Source: Campanula takesimana
Lineage: Eukaryota > Streptophyta > Magnoliopsida > Asterales > Campanulaceae
Assembly: GCA_026119855.1 (NCBI GenBank)
Contig: JAOWBW010000767.1
Coordinates: 248,001 to 312,000, forward strand
Length of the DNA stretch: 64,000 bases
Direction: 5' to 3'
The notes under the pieces are model-generated. The model was not told the DNA's origin. It saw only the letters and a list, made by a program, of their open reading frames with translations, and made no database searches. Positions within the stretch are counted from its first letter, which is position 1. Each line of letters begins with the position of its first letter. Positions 31,886 through 42,321 of the stretch are shown piece after piece. Both the position numbers and the translations under genes were made by a program.

Positions 31886-33113
31886 AAGCAGAGCAATCAG
31901 AAAGGAAAGCAAATGATTGATGAATTTTCCAATCAGGGTCTCGCAACAAAGGGGCCATGATAACCCTAGGCTCTGGGCTAGAAGCGCGCCTCGGGGCCAC
32001 CCCGGCGAAGGTCAGAAGCTCTTCATCGCTGATAATCGCTGAGACATCGTAAACTTGAGGAGTCTCCATCACCGACTGATCATCCAGGGTGACCCTCTTC
32101 GTAAACCGAGCAAGATAAGCCTCCATCGCCGCGCTCAGATCTCGGCCTTCTTTCGGATCGGGAAAATTTTGGCGGGACATCGATATCGGTGCTAGATTAT
32201 CAGGACGAGGGAATGGCCAGCCTAACCGATTCTGAATAACGAAAGGGTATCTTTGACATTGATCGAACTTATTGGTAGCAGCGGAAAATATTTTCTCAGA
32301 CCGCGGTTTGGTCTTCAAGCTCAAGCAGCCCGCAGTAACTTGATGGGTAAAATAAATATGGAGCGCGGACAAAGAGGGATCGTACCCCAGCACACGACTT
32401 ACGACTATAAAGCACACCAGATAACGAATGGCATTCGGGGTCAAGTCCATAAGGAGGCAATGGGTGAACTCAAGAAATTCACAAATAAATGGGTCCAAAG
32501 GAAGGCGCAACCCATTTTCGAACTGAACCGGATAGAATATGCAGGCAAGGTTCTCGGCCCGGATCAAGGGAAGAGTCATTGATTTACCGCCCATAAGAGA
32601 CTCATATTCAATAAGACCATGTACAAGATAGACTTTGGAGTCGACACGAAACTGCGATAAATACTCATCATCGGCATCCTCCTCGCTCTCGTCCCTCAGA
32701 CCCGCACCAGAGCAAGACGCACCTGCTTGACTGGTCCTCCTGTTATCAGGGCCCTCAGGAAAGGAATCTACGATCCTAACAGGGGAACGGAGCAAGTTGA
32801 CCTTGCGGGCAGTATCAGGGGCCAACCTCTCCAGTTGCCCGCGTGAGTCCGATTGAGTGTCTGAAGAACCATCTCCCTCGACATCAGGGGCAGGTTCATC
32901 CAATAAGAACTCATCGCCATCATCAGCCCGCTCTGAAGCGTCCCCGCTGCTGGTTACCTCAATCACCCCAGCATCCGTAGAAATGTCGCGGTCATGGCCC
33001 TGAACGGGCAATTCGTCATCCAGAGGGGTATCCAACCAAGACTGAGCATCAGATCCGCTCGCAGACACGCGGTCTCCACCTAACCTCACCAACCTTCTAG
33101 CATTACCGGCCAT
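31886..33113 (-). CDS. antisense gene, exon A: PF04195-like domain
   Basis: ATG at 33113 (MAGNARRLVRLGG). The frame is open upstream to 33152 and stays open without a stop to 31782. Residues about 1-150 are acidic and disordered-looking. The conserved part reads FENGLRLPLDPFICEFLEF, LTPNAIRYLVCFIVVSRVLG and YDPSLSALHIYFT, the pattern of PF04195 (Transposase_28, 'putative gypsy type transposon'), here recognised from memory. The likely donor is GCTT/GTAATT at 31885, which splices in phase to exon B across a 123-nt intron. Such extra antisense frames are known from plant Tat elements, but their role is unknown. It runs opposite to gag-pol and remains open although the sense genes are broken. 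Confidence 0.75.
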
Positions 33114-33160
33114 ATCTACATTATCGGGGAATCGAGTTAAAACCGCTTTCACAAAAACCC

Positions 33161-33427
33161 CTAACTGTTCCTCGCCCCTAGGACCCTCATTCTCCCCGAA
33201 TCAAAACGGACCGAGGGACCTGTCTCCCACAGCAGGGGTAGGATCCAAGAGTCCCAATCATAGACTATCCCTATGGTCCTGAAAGCCTCTAAGGAAAGCC
33301 TTTTCCAGGCATTTATCAGGTACCGGTAAATCCCTCCCGTTCGTCGACAACAACCAAAAAGGTCCGGACGAAGCATTCTCCCCAGGTCCAATTCATCCAT
33401 AACCACAGTCAGAGGTCTTTTCAACAA
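33161..33427 (-). CDS. possible upstream exon or small frame of the antisense gene
   Basis: 88 codons on the minus strand, ending 9 bp before the exon A frame and in a different phase. TVVMDELDLGRMLRPDLF and WDSWILPLLWETG are not recognised. It lies between the antisense TATA box and exon A, so it may be an upstream frame or an exon joined by splicing. Confidence 0.35.
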   Translation of the reverse strand: MLKRPLTVVMDELDLGRMLRPDLFGCCRRTGGIYRYLINAWKRLSLEAFRTIGIVYDWDSWILPLLWETGPSVRFDSGRMRVLGARNS

Positions 33428-33754
33428 AACTTTATAAAATCAAAGATGGACCCAAGATTCCTAAGAAAGAGGCAAGTCAACCGGTTAGAAATCGAAAACT
33501 CGGTGTGATGTTAGAAGTTTTGAAGACATGGCGTTTTAAGGTTCTACCCCCGATGAACGGTGGAAAGGACCAAAGTCGGAAAGTTAGCAGTCAGGAGTCA
33601 AGCGACGAAAATAAAAATGGGAAGCACTACCTGTTAATTGATCGAGTTAAGGAAATAGAAGAAGCAAATCGTCGTCGTTATCAGCAGTAATTCTTCCGAA
33701 AGCAATAACCAAAGATTAAAGGTGCCGAAGGTTTTTGAATAAGCCAATTAGGGT

Positions 33755-33762
33755 TATTTATA
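33755..33762 (-). promoter_or_regulatory. candidate TATA box for the antisense gene
   Basis: TATAAATA on the minus strand, about 330 bp before the first antisense frame and 640 bp before the exon A ATG. It lies inside the element, between the antisense frames and the 3' LTR. Confidence 0.5.
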
Positions 33763-34068
33763 CCCCCAGAATGGGTCGGGTTTCTCCAAGATCCGGAACG
33801 ACCAGGCATACACCCGGAAAATGAAGAGGTGGGAATCAGCTTTTTTCAAATTCCAATGACGGTTCGCATTTAATGAGCGTGCTCCTTGTCATATCAAGGA
33901 CCTGACAGCTACGTCACTAGCCTGACTCGAGGGGCCCACTGTCCTATCGTCAACCACCATCGTGAGACTCCCGTCCCATGATATTCCGTGTCCGTATTTA
34001 CTACAGTTCGCCCGGACCGAGTCATGGAAATGTAACTCCTCGCGCCGCTGATAAATATGCTGACCCTC

Positions 34069-34083
34069 GGAGTTAGGGGCGAC
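34069..34083 (+). promoter_or_regulatory. polypurine tract of the Tat element
   Basis: GGAGTTAGGGGCGAC abuts the 3' LTR, the normal position for plus-strand priming. Confidence 0.65.
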
Positions 34084-34729
34084 TGATGAGACCGAGCATC
34101 ATAGACCGGACCGAACCCGGTTCAGAGCCAGTTCAAGCGAGTTCGACTACACCGAACCGGATAAGCCCGCAAGCGAGCAAGCCCGAGAACCCCGGGCTTC
34201 CCGATGACCATGACCAAGATGGCTCTGCCTCCCGCTATTCTAAGGGTCCCGTGTTGATCACTCAACCTCATGCCCAGAGCCCGCAGTATCCAGCTGTCAT
34301 AAACGTACAACTGACGTTACCTGTTCGTACCTGACATACCATAACGGTTGGTGGTGGAACCATGATTCCCTGACAACACGCCACGTTCTCAGCCACTCCC
34401 CTGGACGAACCAATGAGGACCTTCCGCGTGTCTATCCGGTACCAGGGCGGTTAGTACCTTAAACCTACCTCCTTCTTCTACTCATATAAATATTCCTATC
34501 TGCCCCCATGGGCCACGTACGTGCTCTACCCTAATCACACACACCAGATCTTCACAGATCCATCTTCTTAGGTTTTCTTCCGAGAACTTACTCTCACACC
34601 CGAGGGCCTAAGACAGATTCAAACCCGGCCCTGGTCCTAACGGTGCTCTTGTTTGTGTTGTGATCAGGAACAGGAGACAATCATATTGGAGTTCTATCTC
34701 CGTGACCCCAGATTCACAGGGCGTCATCA
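34084..34729 (+). repeat. 3' LTR of the Tat element
   Basis: 646 bp, partner of 22328-22977, with the same TGATGA...TCATCA ends. TATAAATA is at 34485-34492. Confidence 0.95.
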
Positions 34730-34734
34730 TGGTG

Positions 34735-35640
34735 TTCATTTAAGGGGGAGCAAGCTCGAGTTCTTAATGTCGTGAATGAAGATGAACTGAAGTTCAATGG
34801 GTGATCATTGAGGTTTGTGTTTCTTCTGCTAACATTGTTTTTGCAGATGTAAACCATAACCACAAAAATAGGGGGAGATTGAAAGAGTATGAATATACTC
34901 TTAATACCTTTTGATTTTTGTAATTATGGTTTTTATACATTATTATATTAGATTAGTTATAATTTAGATATTTGTCCATATTTAATTTGTATGTATCTTA
35001 GGAATAGTTGTAGTTATCTTAGCAAGGTAAATTAGGTTAAAGTATTTTTGGTATTTATCTTTTTTACTAACCTACTAATGATTTCTTGGGAAAAAGATAA
35101 TTGCCTTATTTTGTAGGATTCTTAAAGAGAAGGAGAAGTCAGCCATTGATGAACGGGTTTTTAGAGCATTCAAAGAGAGAAATCAAGTTTTTCATAAAGA
35201 GTCCTTCTTGTCCTTGAAGTTGTTTTATGATCAAGATCTAAAGTCTTCAAGGTTCTTTGCAATTGTTCTTGTATTGAGAACATCTATTGCTGATCATATT
35301 TGACATTGAAGCTTTGATCTAAGTCTTTTGATTCTTCAAGGTTGTTTTGTGTTTTATTAGTTCTAGGAGTCTAGAACTCATTTAGTCTTTTTATTATTTT
35401 TATTTCTTTCATTGTATTCATTTAGTATATTGTATTCTTCAAGATCTTTTATTAATGAAAGTTTTCCAGCAAGCATAGTCTTGCTGAAGTATTTAATTCG
35501 TGTTTTATTTATTCCGCTGCGTTTTTACGTTTTTCTGATATTCTATACGTGAACAGTTGCCGTGCCAGTTGTTAAGACACTTGTGATAGTATTCTCAAAT
35601 CACAACTGGTCGTTTCCAGAAAATAGTCGTAGCTATATTT
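34735..35640 (+). mobile_element. copia-like 3' end and LTR, right of the Tat insertion
   Basis: AAGGGGGAGCAAG and ATAGGGGGAGAT continue the GGGGGAG series found left of the insertion. After the last one, TGAAAGAGTATGAATATACTC (34880 on) looks like the start of an LTR of about 750 bp. The right border is not visible to me; a likely zone is 35560-35640. No matching 5' LTR was found in the window. Confidence 0.5.
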
Positions 35641-35815
35641 CTTTCGGATATGACTTTGAAAGATAAGTCAGAAGTATTGAGGAAAAAAGAGAACTGAAGA
35701 ACTTACCAGAACGACTCAGACTGGGGAGTTCGAGTCGGACTAGCCTACCAGAACAAGTCCAAGTCGTGCAGCGTTCATCACCAAGAGTGAAGGGCCAAGA
35801 ACGACTCGTGCCCAC

Positions 35816-36854
35816 TGTGAGTACGCGTGATTAAAATTGGGAGTCGCCACGTTGTTTTATTTGTAGTTAAAACATTGGAAAAACTAATTATGAGAATAAT
35901 TGGGTTCGGGGGTCAAATTACAATAGAAGAAGAATATTAATGTGATCACTCCTATTGCCCGACGAATCGGTCTTTCTATCATGATCAATGTGTGTGTGTG
36001 TGTTTAGTGTTTGAGACCAGATCCGAGGATTGCCTACGTTCTTCTCAACGTGAGAAGCTCAGGTCAGCGTTGTTCATTGATAATTAGAATAGAGATATGA
36101 AGCGGGGATCATGCATAAGGAAGGGGGACTATTTACCTAAAGATTAGGGTTAGAAGTAGTTCCTAGATCTTATTAGGGTTTGATGAAATCTAGCATAATA
36201 ATAAGAACATCATGAAAACGTATGAATAAACACGTAAAACATGAAGATCGCTACCCTAAATATGGCATATGTTATGAATTTAGACTAAGAACATGAAGAA
36301 CACATGAAGAACATATGAATATGAATGAATAAACATATCGAAAGCATGCATAATATAGATCTAGCCTAAGAACATAATAAGAAAAGTAAGAGGACTTACC
36401 TTGCTAGGAAAGAACTAGATCTTGTATCTCTTTGAAGATCAAAGAGAGGTGGAAAATAGGGTTTTTGAGGGAGTTGAGAGGGAGAGAAACAGTCTGGGAT
36501 TCGAAGCGGCTAGGTTTTCCCGTATGTGAAAGATGTGTTGAATGAGGCTGAGGAGAGCTGTATTTATAGGGGTTTTGGGCCGGAAGAAGTGGCCGCGCTA
36601 ACGGACCAAGACTGGCCGCCCGGCCAGGTATGGAGTTTGGCGTGGTTCCCAAGGTTCTGACCAGATCTGGACTCTGGAAAATCCTAGATGACATTTATCT
36701 TTGAGTCTAATCTGATCAGACGCATCTATCTCCTTATCCGGGCTTTTCGGAAAATTCTGCATAAGTCCTGCGCAGTTTTTGAATACCTGTGAGGTCCCTG
36801 TGAGTTCTGGATGTCTAACAACTCATTTTTCAGACCGTATACTAACACCCAACA
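35816..36854 (+). repeat. solo-LTR-like block
   Basis: Starts TGTGAGTACGCG and ends ACACCCAACA. It holds GGGAGTCGCCACGTTGTTTT and GGATTGCCTACGTTCTTCTC, wording common in plant LTRs with a GATTGCCTACG motif. No partner LTR or internal domain is present. The flanks CCCAC and GCACG do not form a convincing TSD, so the borders are tentative. Confidence 0.45.
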
Positions 36855-37008
36855 GCACGAGTCGTCCCTGACAGTAGGAACAAGGCGCGTGGCTGGTTTG
36901 ACGTGGGAAATAAAGGAGTCCCTTAAAGACAAGTATTACCATACTCCTTCCGTCTTCAGGGTTAGGACTCTAACAGAATATATTCTTGTGATAACTAGTA
37001 GCCTCCAT

Positions 37009-37475
37009 ATCACACAACTGTGAAATTACACAACTTAGAAATCATGATATAACTGTGAAATAAGTTGAGAAATGATTTGACAAGTGAAATAATGACACAC
37101 GTGTGAAATCACACAACTGGGAAATCATACAACTGTGAAATCAGATGAGAAATGATTTTACAAATGAAAATTAAAAACATGACACAACTGTGAAATCACA
37201 CAACTGTGAAATTACACAAATGTGAAATCACACAATTGAGAAATCATACAACTGTGAAATCAGATGAGAAATAATTTTACGAATGAAAATTGAAAAAATC
37301 ACACAACTGTGAAATTACGCAACTGTGTAATCACATAATTGAGAAATCTTACAACTGTGAAATCAGTTGAGAAATGATTTTACAAGTAAAAAATGGAAAA
37401 ATGACACAACTGCGAAATTACACAACTGAGAAATCAGTTGAAAAAATGATTTTACAAGTGAAAATAAAAAAATTA
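37009..37475. repeat. minisatellite of CACAACTGTGAAATCA words
   Basis: ACACAACTGTGAAAT(C/T)A is repeated many times in clusters, each cluster followed by AGATGAGAAATGATTTTACAA and GTGAAAAT. The higher-order unit is about 120-130 bp with four decayed copies. Confidence 0.85.
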
Positions 37476-38680
37476 TCTTCTGAAATTAATTATATGTTGA
37501 GTGTACTTGTTTAATCGTCTTGATGATACGATTAAAACGTTGGTTTCAGATTATTTAGCTATTTATAGATTTTGAGATATTGTATTTTAAAAACCGAGGG
37601 CATTTTGGTCTAGCAAAAAATGTAAAGATTTTTTTGACGTGTTTCCAAAATATATGTCCTTATTGCTCGTTTTCATTTAGCTGAGAGACTTACTGGTCAA
37701 AATCTCTAATTAAAATTAAAATAATAATAAAAATGCCAATACATTATTAAAATGTTTGAATGGTAAAAAACAAATTATCATTATAAAAAGGAGGAAGAAC
37801 AATGAATTAATTTAAGAGGTGCTCTCTTGTGAGAACACCTAGATCCGTCTCATAGAAGAGACGGATCGACCCATGACCCGTGTACAACATTCTCCGCGAA
37901 GCGTAGGATCCCAACCCATGCTCCACTCAAAATCTGCCACGTGGCAAAAAAAATCGCTTTTTTAAAAAAAAAATTATATTTTTTTTACTGTTTTTCTCGT
38001 TTGCCAAAAGTAATACTTAGTATAACTAAATGTAAAAACTATGTTACTTATAAAATAATATTTTTTATATGTAAACGTAACACCAGTTTTACAAAAAATA
38101 AAAACTCATTTTACTCATCTTTCAACTGTAATTCTAACTATAAATACGTGTAACACTAACAATAACTAAATGTAATTATCGTTATACTGAAATGTAATAG
38201 TGTTTTTCCAGATTTTTTTTTTTGCGTATTTTGATTTTTTTTTTTTTTTTTTTTTTTGAAAGAAAGTACATTTGAAAAATAACAACTTATATACATGAAT
38301 GTAATTATTTGTACAAGTAAATGTAACACTTTAGTATTTGATATTGCAACAGATTTCTATAGATATTGTAATATTTTTACATGTATCATGATAAATTGAA
38401 CCCATTGTAACTTATTATTTGAAAACATATGGATATACTAATATACAAGTAAGCGTAACTGTTTTACAATGTTATTATACAAGTAAAATGTAGCATTCGC
38501 TTATAAAAATTATTACTTTCTTATTTCACAATGTCACTAACACAAGTGTTTTTATTTCTAAAGTGTAAATGGTTGAATTATTACTTTTCTATACATATGT
38601 GTTACAATTATGTATAAACAATGTTACATATAAGTAATACGTTCGTTACATTTTAGTTATAATTTTAGTTATAATAAGTA

Positions 38681-38953
38681 CTCCTTCCGTCCCGGAGTAA
38701 GAGTCCTACCCCTCATTTGCACGCTTATTAATAAATATTGGAAGTGATGTAAATGTTGTGAGTGTAAAAGTAAAGTAGAAGAGAATGAGTGGGAGAGAAT
38801 AGTGAATTGATTGGTGTTGTGAGTATAAAAGTAAAATAGGAGAGAGAATGAGTGTGGTGAATAGTAAAGATTCTTTGCCATTTTAGGAATAGGACTCTTA
38901 CTCTGGGACGTACCAAAATGGAAAGTAGGACTCTTACTCTGGGACGGAGGGAG
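38681..38953. mobile_element. Stowaway-like MITE nested in the foldback element
   Basis: Ends CTCCTTCCGTCCCGGAGTAA and TTACTCTGGGACGGAGGGAG with TA at 38679-38680 and 38954-38955. Same family as 201-475. Confidence 0.9.
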
Positions 38954-39040
38954 TATTACTTTTGGCAAATGAAGAAAACATAAAAAAAAAAAAAAAATGT
39001 TACTTTTCTGTATATATGTAATACTTTTATGTATACAAAC

Positions 39041-40560
39041 TAGGCCTGACAGTTTTACCCAATAACTTGTCAACCCACCCAACCCAACCCAACCCAACTA
39101 AGTTAACAGGCTGTAACAGGTTACCCAAATAACCCTTCAGATTTCGCGGGTTCAACCTGTAAACCGTTTGTAACTTGCTAGAACAAAACATAAGACGCCA
39201 AATGAGGACAGCTTGTACATTTGAAATAAAAAAAAAAACTGATCTCGTTAAATATTTAACGAAAATCAGTCAAATATGATTTAAAAAGATAAATATTTAA
39301 CAATTTTGTCAATTGAGAGAGGATATTTAATAAAAAGTTGAAACAGGAATGAGGACAGCTTGTACATTTGAAATTAAAACAAATTGATCTCGTTAAATAT
39401 TTAACGAAAATCAGTCAAATATGATTTAAAAAGATTAATATTTAACAATTTTATCAATGGAGTGAGGATATTTAATAAAAAGTTGAAACAGGAATGAGGA
39501 CAGCTTGTACATTTGAAATTAAAAAAAAATGGTCTCGTTAAATATTTAATGAAAATCAGTCAAATATGATTTAAAAAGATAAATATTTAACAATTTTGTC
39601 AATGGAAAGAGGATATTTAATAAAAATTTGAAACAGGAATGAGGACAGCTTGTACATTTGAAATTAAAACAAACTGTTCTCGTTAAATATTTAACGAAAA
39701 TCAGTCACATATGATTTAAAACGATAAATATTTAACAATTTTGTCAATGGAGTGAGGATATTTAATAAAAAGTTGAAACATGAATGAGGACATCTTGTAC
39801 ATTTGAAATTAATAAAAACTGGTCTCGTTAAATATTTAACGAAAATCAGTCAAATATGATTTAAAAAGATAAATATTTAACAATTTTGTCAATGGAGTGA
39901 GGATATTTAATAAAAAGTTGAAACAGGAATGAGGACAGCTTGTACATTTGAAATTAATAAAAACTGGTCTCGTTAAATATTTAACAAAAATCAGTCAAAT
40001 ATGATTTAAAAAGATAAATATTTAACAGTTTTGTCAATGGAGTGAGGATATTTAATAAAAAGTTGAAACATGAATGAGGACAGCTTGTACATTTGAAATT
40101 AAAAAAAAACTGATCTCGTTAAATATTTAATGAAAATCAGTCAAATATGATTTAAAAAGATAAATATTTAACAATTTGTCAATGGAGTGAGGATATTTAA
40201 TAAAAAGTTGAAACAGGAATGAGGACAGCTTGTACATTTGAAATTATAAAAACTGGTCTCGTTAAATATTTAACAAAAATCAGTCAAATATGATTTAAAA
40301 AGATAAATATTTAACAATTTTGTCAATGGAGTGAGGATATTTAATAAAAAGTTGAAACAAGAATGAGGACAACTTGTACAGTTGATAGATCCAGCAACAC
40401 AAAAAACAGAAGAAAAAAAATTTCAAAATCCGTTGGGTTTACGTGGGTCGACCTGTGACCTAAGCAGGTTGTTTTGGTTTTACCCGCTTCACCCATTACC
40501 CATTTCAACCCATTACCCGCCTCAACTAACCCAACCCAACCCACCCAATTGCCAGGCTTA
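39041..40560. mobile_element. non-autonomous hAT element filled with a tandem array
   Basis: Begins TAGGCCTGACAG and ends TTGCCAGGCTTA (TIR of about 11 bp with two mismatches). ATACAAAC directly flanks both ends (39033-39040 and 40561-40568), a perfect 8-bp TSD. Both subterminal zones are rich in CCCAACCCAACCCA. The centre is an eight-unit 145-bp tandem array. No transposase. Confidence 0.9.
39204..40386. repeat. 145-bp tandem repeat, eight units plus a partial
   Basis: GAGGACAGCTTGTACATTTG (or a close variant) starts units at 39204, 39351, 39496, 39641, 39786, 39931, 40076, 40221 and 40365. Spacing is 144-147 bp. Each unit has a GTTAAATATTTAAC palindrome. Confidence 0.95.
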
Positions 40561-40740
40561 ATACAAACTGTTACATATAAGTTACACGTTTGTTACATTT
40601 AGTTATAGTATCTATTACCTTTGACAAACCGAAAAAATACCAAAGAAAAAAAAACACAATTTTTTTTCCCACCTCAACATGACCTGTCTCTACTATGAGA
40701 CGAGTCATGGTGTTCTCAGACAAGTTTTTGTCTAAATTTA

Positions 40741-41336
40741 AAACCAAACCCATTACGCACGGTCGGGGAATCCTCACGAGTATGAAAATATTATTATTGT
40801 GCAAATGGTGCTTCCTACCAACTTCCTTCATGTTATCTTTATTGCCTGATTGGCACAAATAGTTGCAATTCTCCATTTAAAAAATATTTCAAGTCTCTTT
40901 TAACTTTGTAAAGTTCGTGCTCCAGGCCTGCTACTTTTATTAAATCAGGAAAACGACACACATTAATACTAGTATTAATCAAAACTCAAAAGCCACTGCA
41001 TTCAAAATGTACGTTATCTTAATTAAAATCTTGGATGTACGTGACCTCTGATTCCATCAAAAGTTGATAACCTTACTATATTTTCAAACCCACATGTAGC
41101 TAATCATTATAATAATCACAATAAGTAATCGCTTTATTTTATAAATATTAAAGTTTAATGATAAGATTAAAAATATTATTAATACACCGTGTATTTAGTT
41201 CTTTTAAAATATAAGAAAATGAAGGAGAATATTTATTAAAATAATAACTAAAGACAAAATTAAATAAAAAATTGGTAATTGCTTGGGACAATTTTTTTGA
41301 AGAGTATTTATTTGAGATGACTTGGCCTTGAGGAGT
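40741..41336. other. intervening DNA, no gene seen
   Basis: AT-rich with no supported frame or repeat border. Confidence 0.45.
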
Positions 41337-41754
41337 GGTGAGCAGCAGTGGCGGAGCCAGAAAATTTTATCAATGGGGGTAAAAGTTACACACAAAAAAT
41401 AAATTTAACTGTTTTTTTTTTTCAATGGGGACAAAAAAAAAGTCTAGTGTATTATTACTTATATCTCAAGGGGTGCAAATTGCACTAAACCTTCAATGTT
41501 TTGTAAATTTCACACTAGTAAATTGTTACTAGTAGGTAACCCGTGCTCTGCACGGGAATCTATTCCGTTAATGTTTTTTGTATTTTCCTTTTTTGATGTT
41601 TTTAATTGATAAATTAACGTAATAATTTTATTTAAAAATATATGTATATTTAAATTAATCAAAACATTTTCATAGCTTTGGTTGTACATAGTTGTAATAA
41701 ATATATTTTTTAATTAATTTAGAAGTACATTTAAGTCTGTTGTATGAATATTTC

Positions 41755-41970
41755 AAAAAACCCAATGGTATTAATAGTAATAGTTAACATATATAGTAAT
41801 TATTATGATTAAATAATATAATTAATAGTAATAGTTAATATATATTGTAACAATTATGATTAACTAATACTATTAATTATAATAATTAACTTATATAGTA
41901 ACTATTATAGTTAACAATTATAATTAACTAATACTATTAATAGTATTAGTTAGTTATAATAGTTAAATAT
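41755..41970. repeat. TAGTTAAC/TAGTAACTATTA repeat, left block
   Basis: Degenerate TAGTTAATATATAG and AACTATTATAGTTAAC words. The same type of repeat continues at 42244-42316 and 43784-44105 on the other side of the MITE and the solo LTR. Confidence 0.7.
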
Positions 41971-41972
41971 TA

Positions 41973-42243
41973 CTCCCTCCGTCCCGGAGTAAGAGTCTTA
42001 TCTCCCATTTGCACGAAAATTAAGAAATGATGGAAGTAAAGTAAATGTTGTGAGTGTAAAAGTAAATTGGGAGAGAGAATGAGTGGGAGTGAATAATAAG
42101 TTGATTTTGTGAGTATAAAAGTAAAGTAGGAGAGAGAATGACTGAGATGAATAGTAAAGATTATTTGTCATTTTAGGAAAAAGACTTTTACTATGTGACG
42201 TATCAAAATAGAAAGTAGGACTCTTACTCTGGGACGTAGGTAG
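41973..42243. mobile_element. Stowaway-like MITE inside Helitron A
   Basis: Starts CTCCCTCCGTCCCGGAGTAA and ends TTACTCTGGGACGTAGGTAG, with TA at 41971-41972 and 42244-42245. Same family as 201-475 and 38681-38953. Confidence 0.88.
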
Positions 42244-42321
42244 TAATAGTTAACTATAATAGTTAACTATTACTATTATAAATATTAGTTACTATAGTAG
42301 TTAACTATATTAGTTACCTAT

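Larger units (their letters stand above)
22328..34729 (+). mobile_element. complete Tat-lineage Ty3/gypsy retrotransposon with antisense gene
   Basis: LTRs 22328-22977 and 34084-34729 begin TGATGA and end TCATCA. TGGTG lies outside both ends (22323-22327, 34730-34734), a perfect 5-bp TSD. The order is primer site, gag, protease, reverse transcriptase, RNase H, a second (archaeal-type) RNase H and integrase, then a 76-bp tandem array and about 4 kb carrying open frames on the minus strand. The double RNase H defines the Tat lineage. LTRs differ at about 13 positions plus a few indels by eye (about 2%). The sense coding region is broken at several points, so this copy is not autonomous. Confidence 0.96.
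37815..40740. mobile_element. foldback element, family FB-GTTAC copy 2, carrying two nested insertions
   Basis: The left arm has TTGTGAGAACACC, the hairpin GTCTCATAGAAGAGACGG and CCACGTGGCA, then TTTGCCAAAAGTAATACTTA and TGTAACA-type words. The right arm is the inverse: TGTTACATTTAGTTATAG-like words, TTTGACAAACCG, CTCTACTATGAGACGAG and GGTGTTCTCAGACAAG. It matches the design of 2326-3372. A Stowaway MITE (38681-38953) and a hAT element (39041-40560) sit inside. AATTTAA is present at both outer borders, but a clean TSD is not evident. Confidence 0.7.

Noticed and set aside
35816..36854. TSD for the LTR-like block
   Set aside because: CCCAC and GCACG do not match well enough. I kept the block as a tentative LTR without claiming a duplication.
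37009..37475. CRISPR array
   Set aside because: The short repeated words are not separated by unique spacers of even size. This is a eukaryotic minisatellite.
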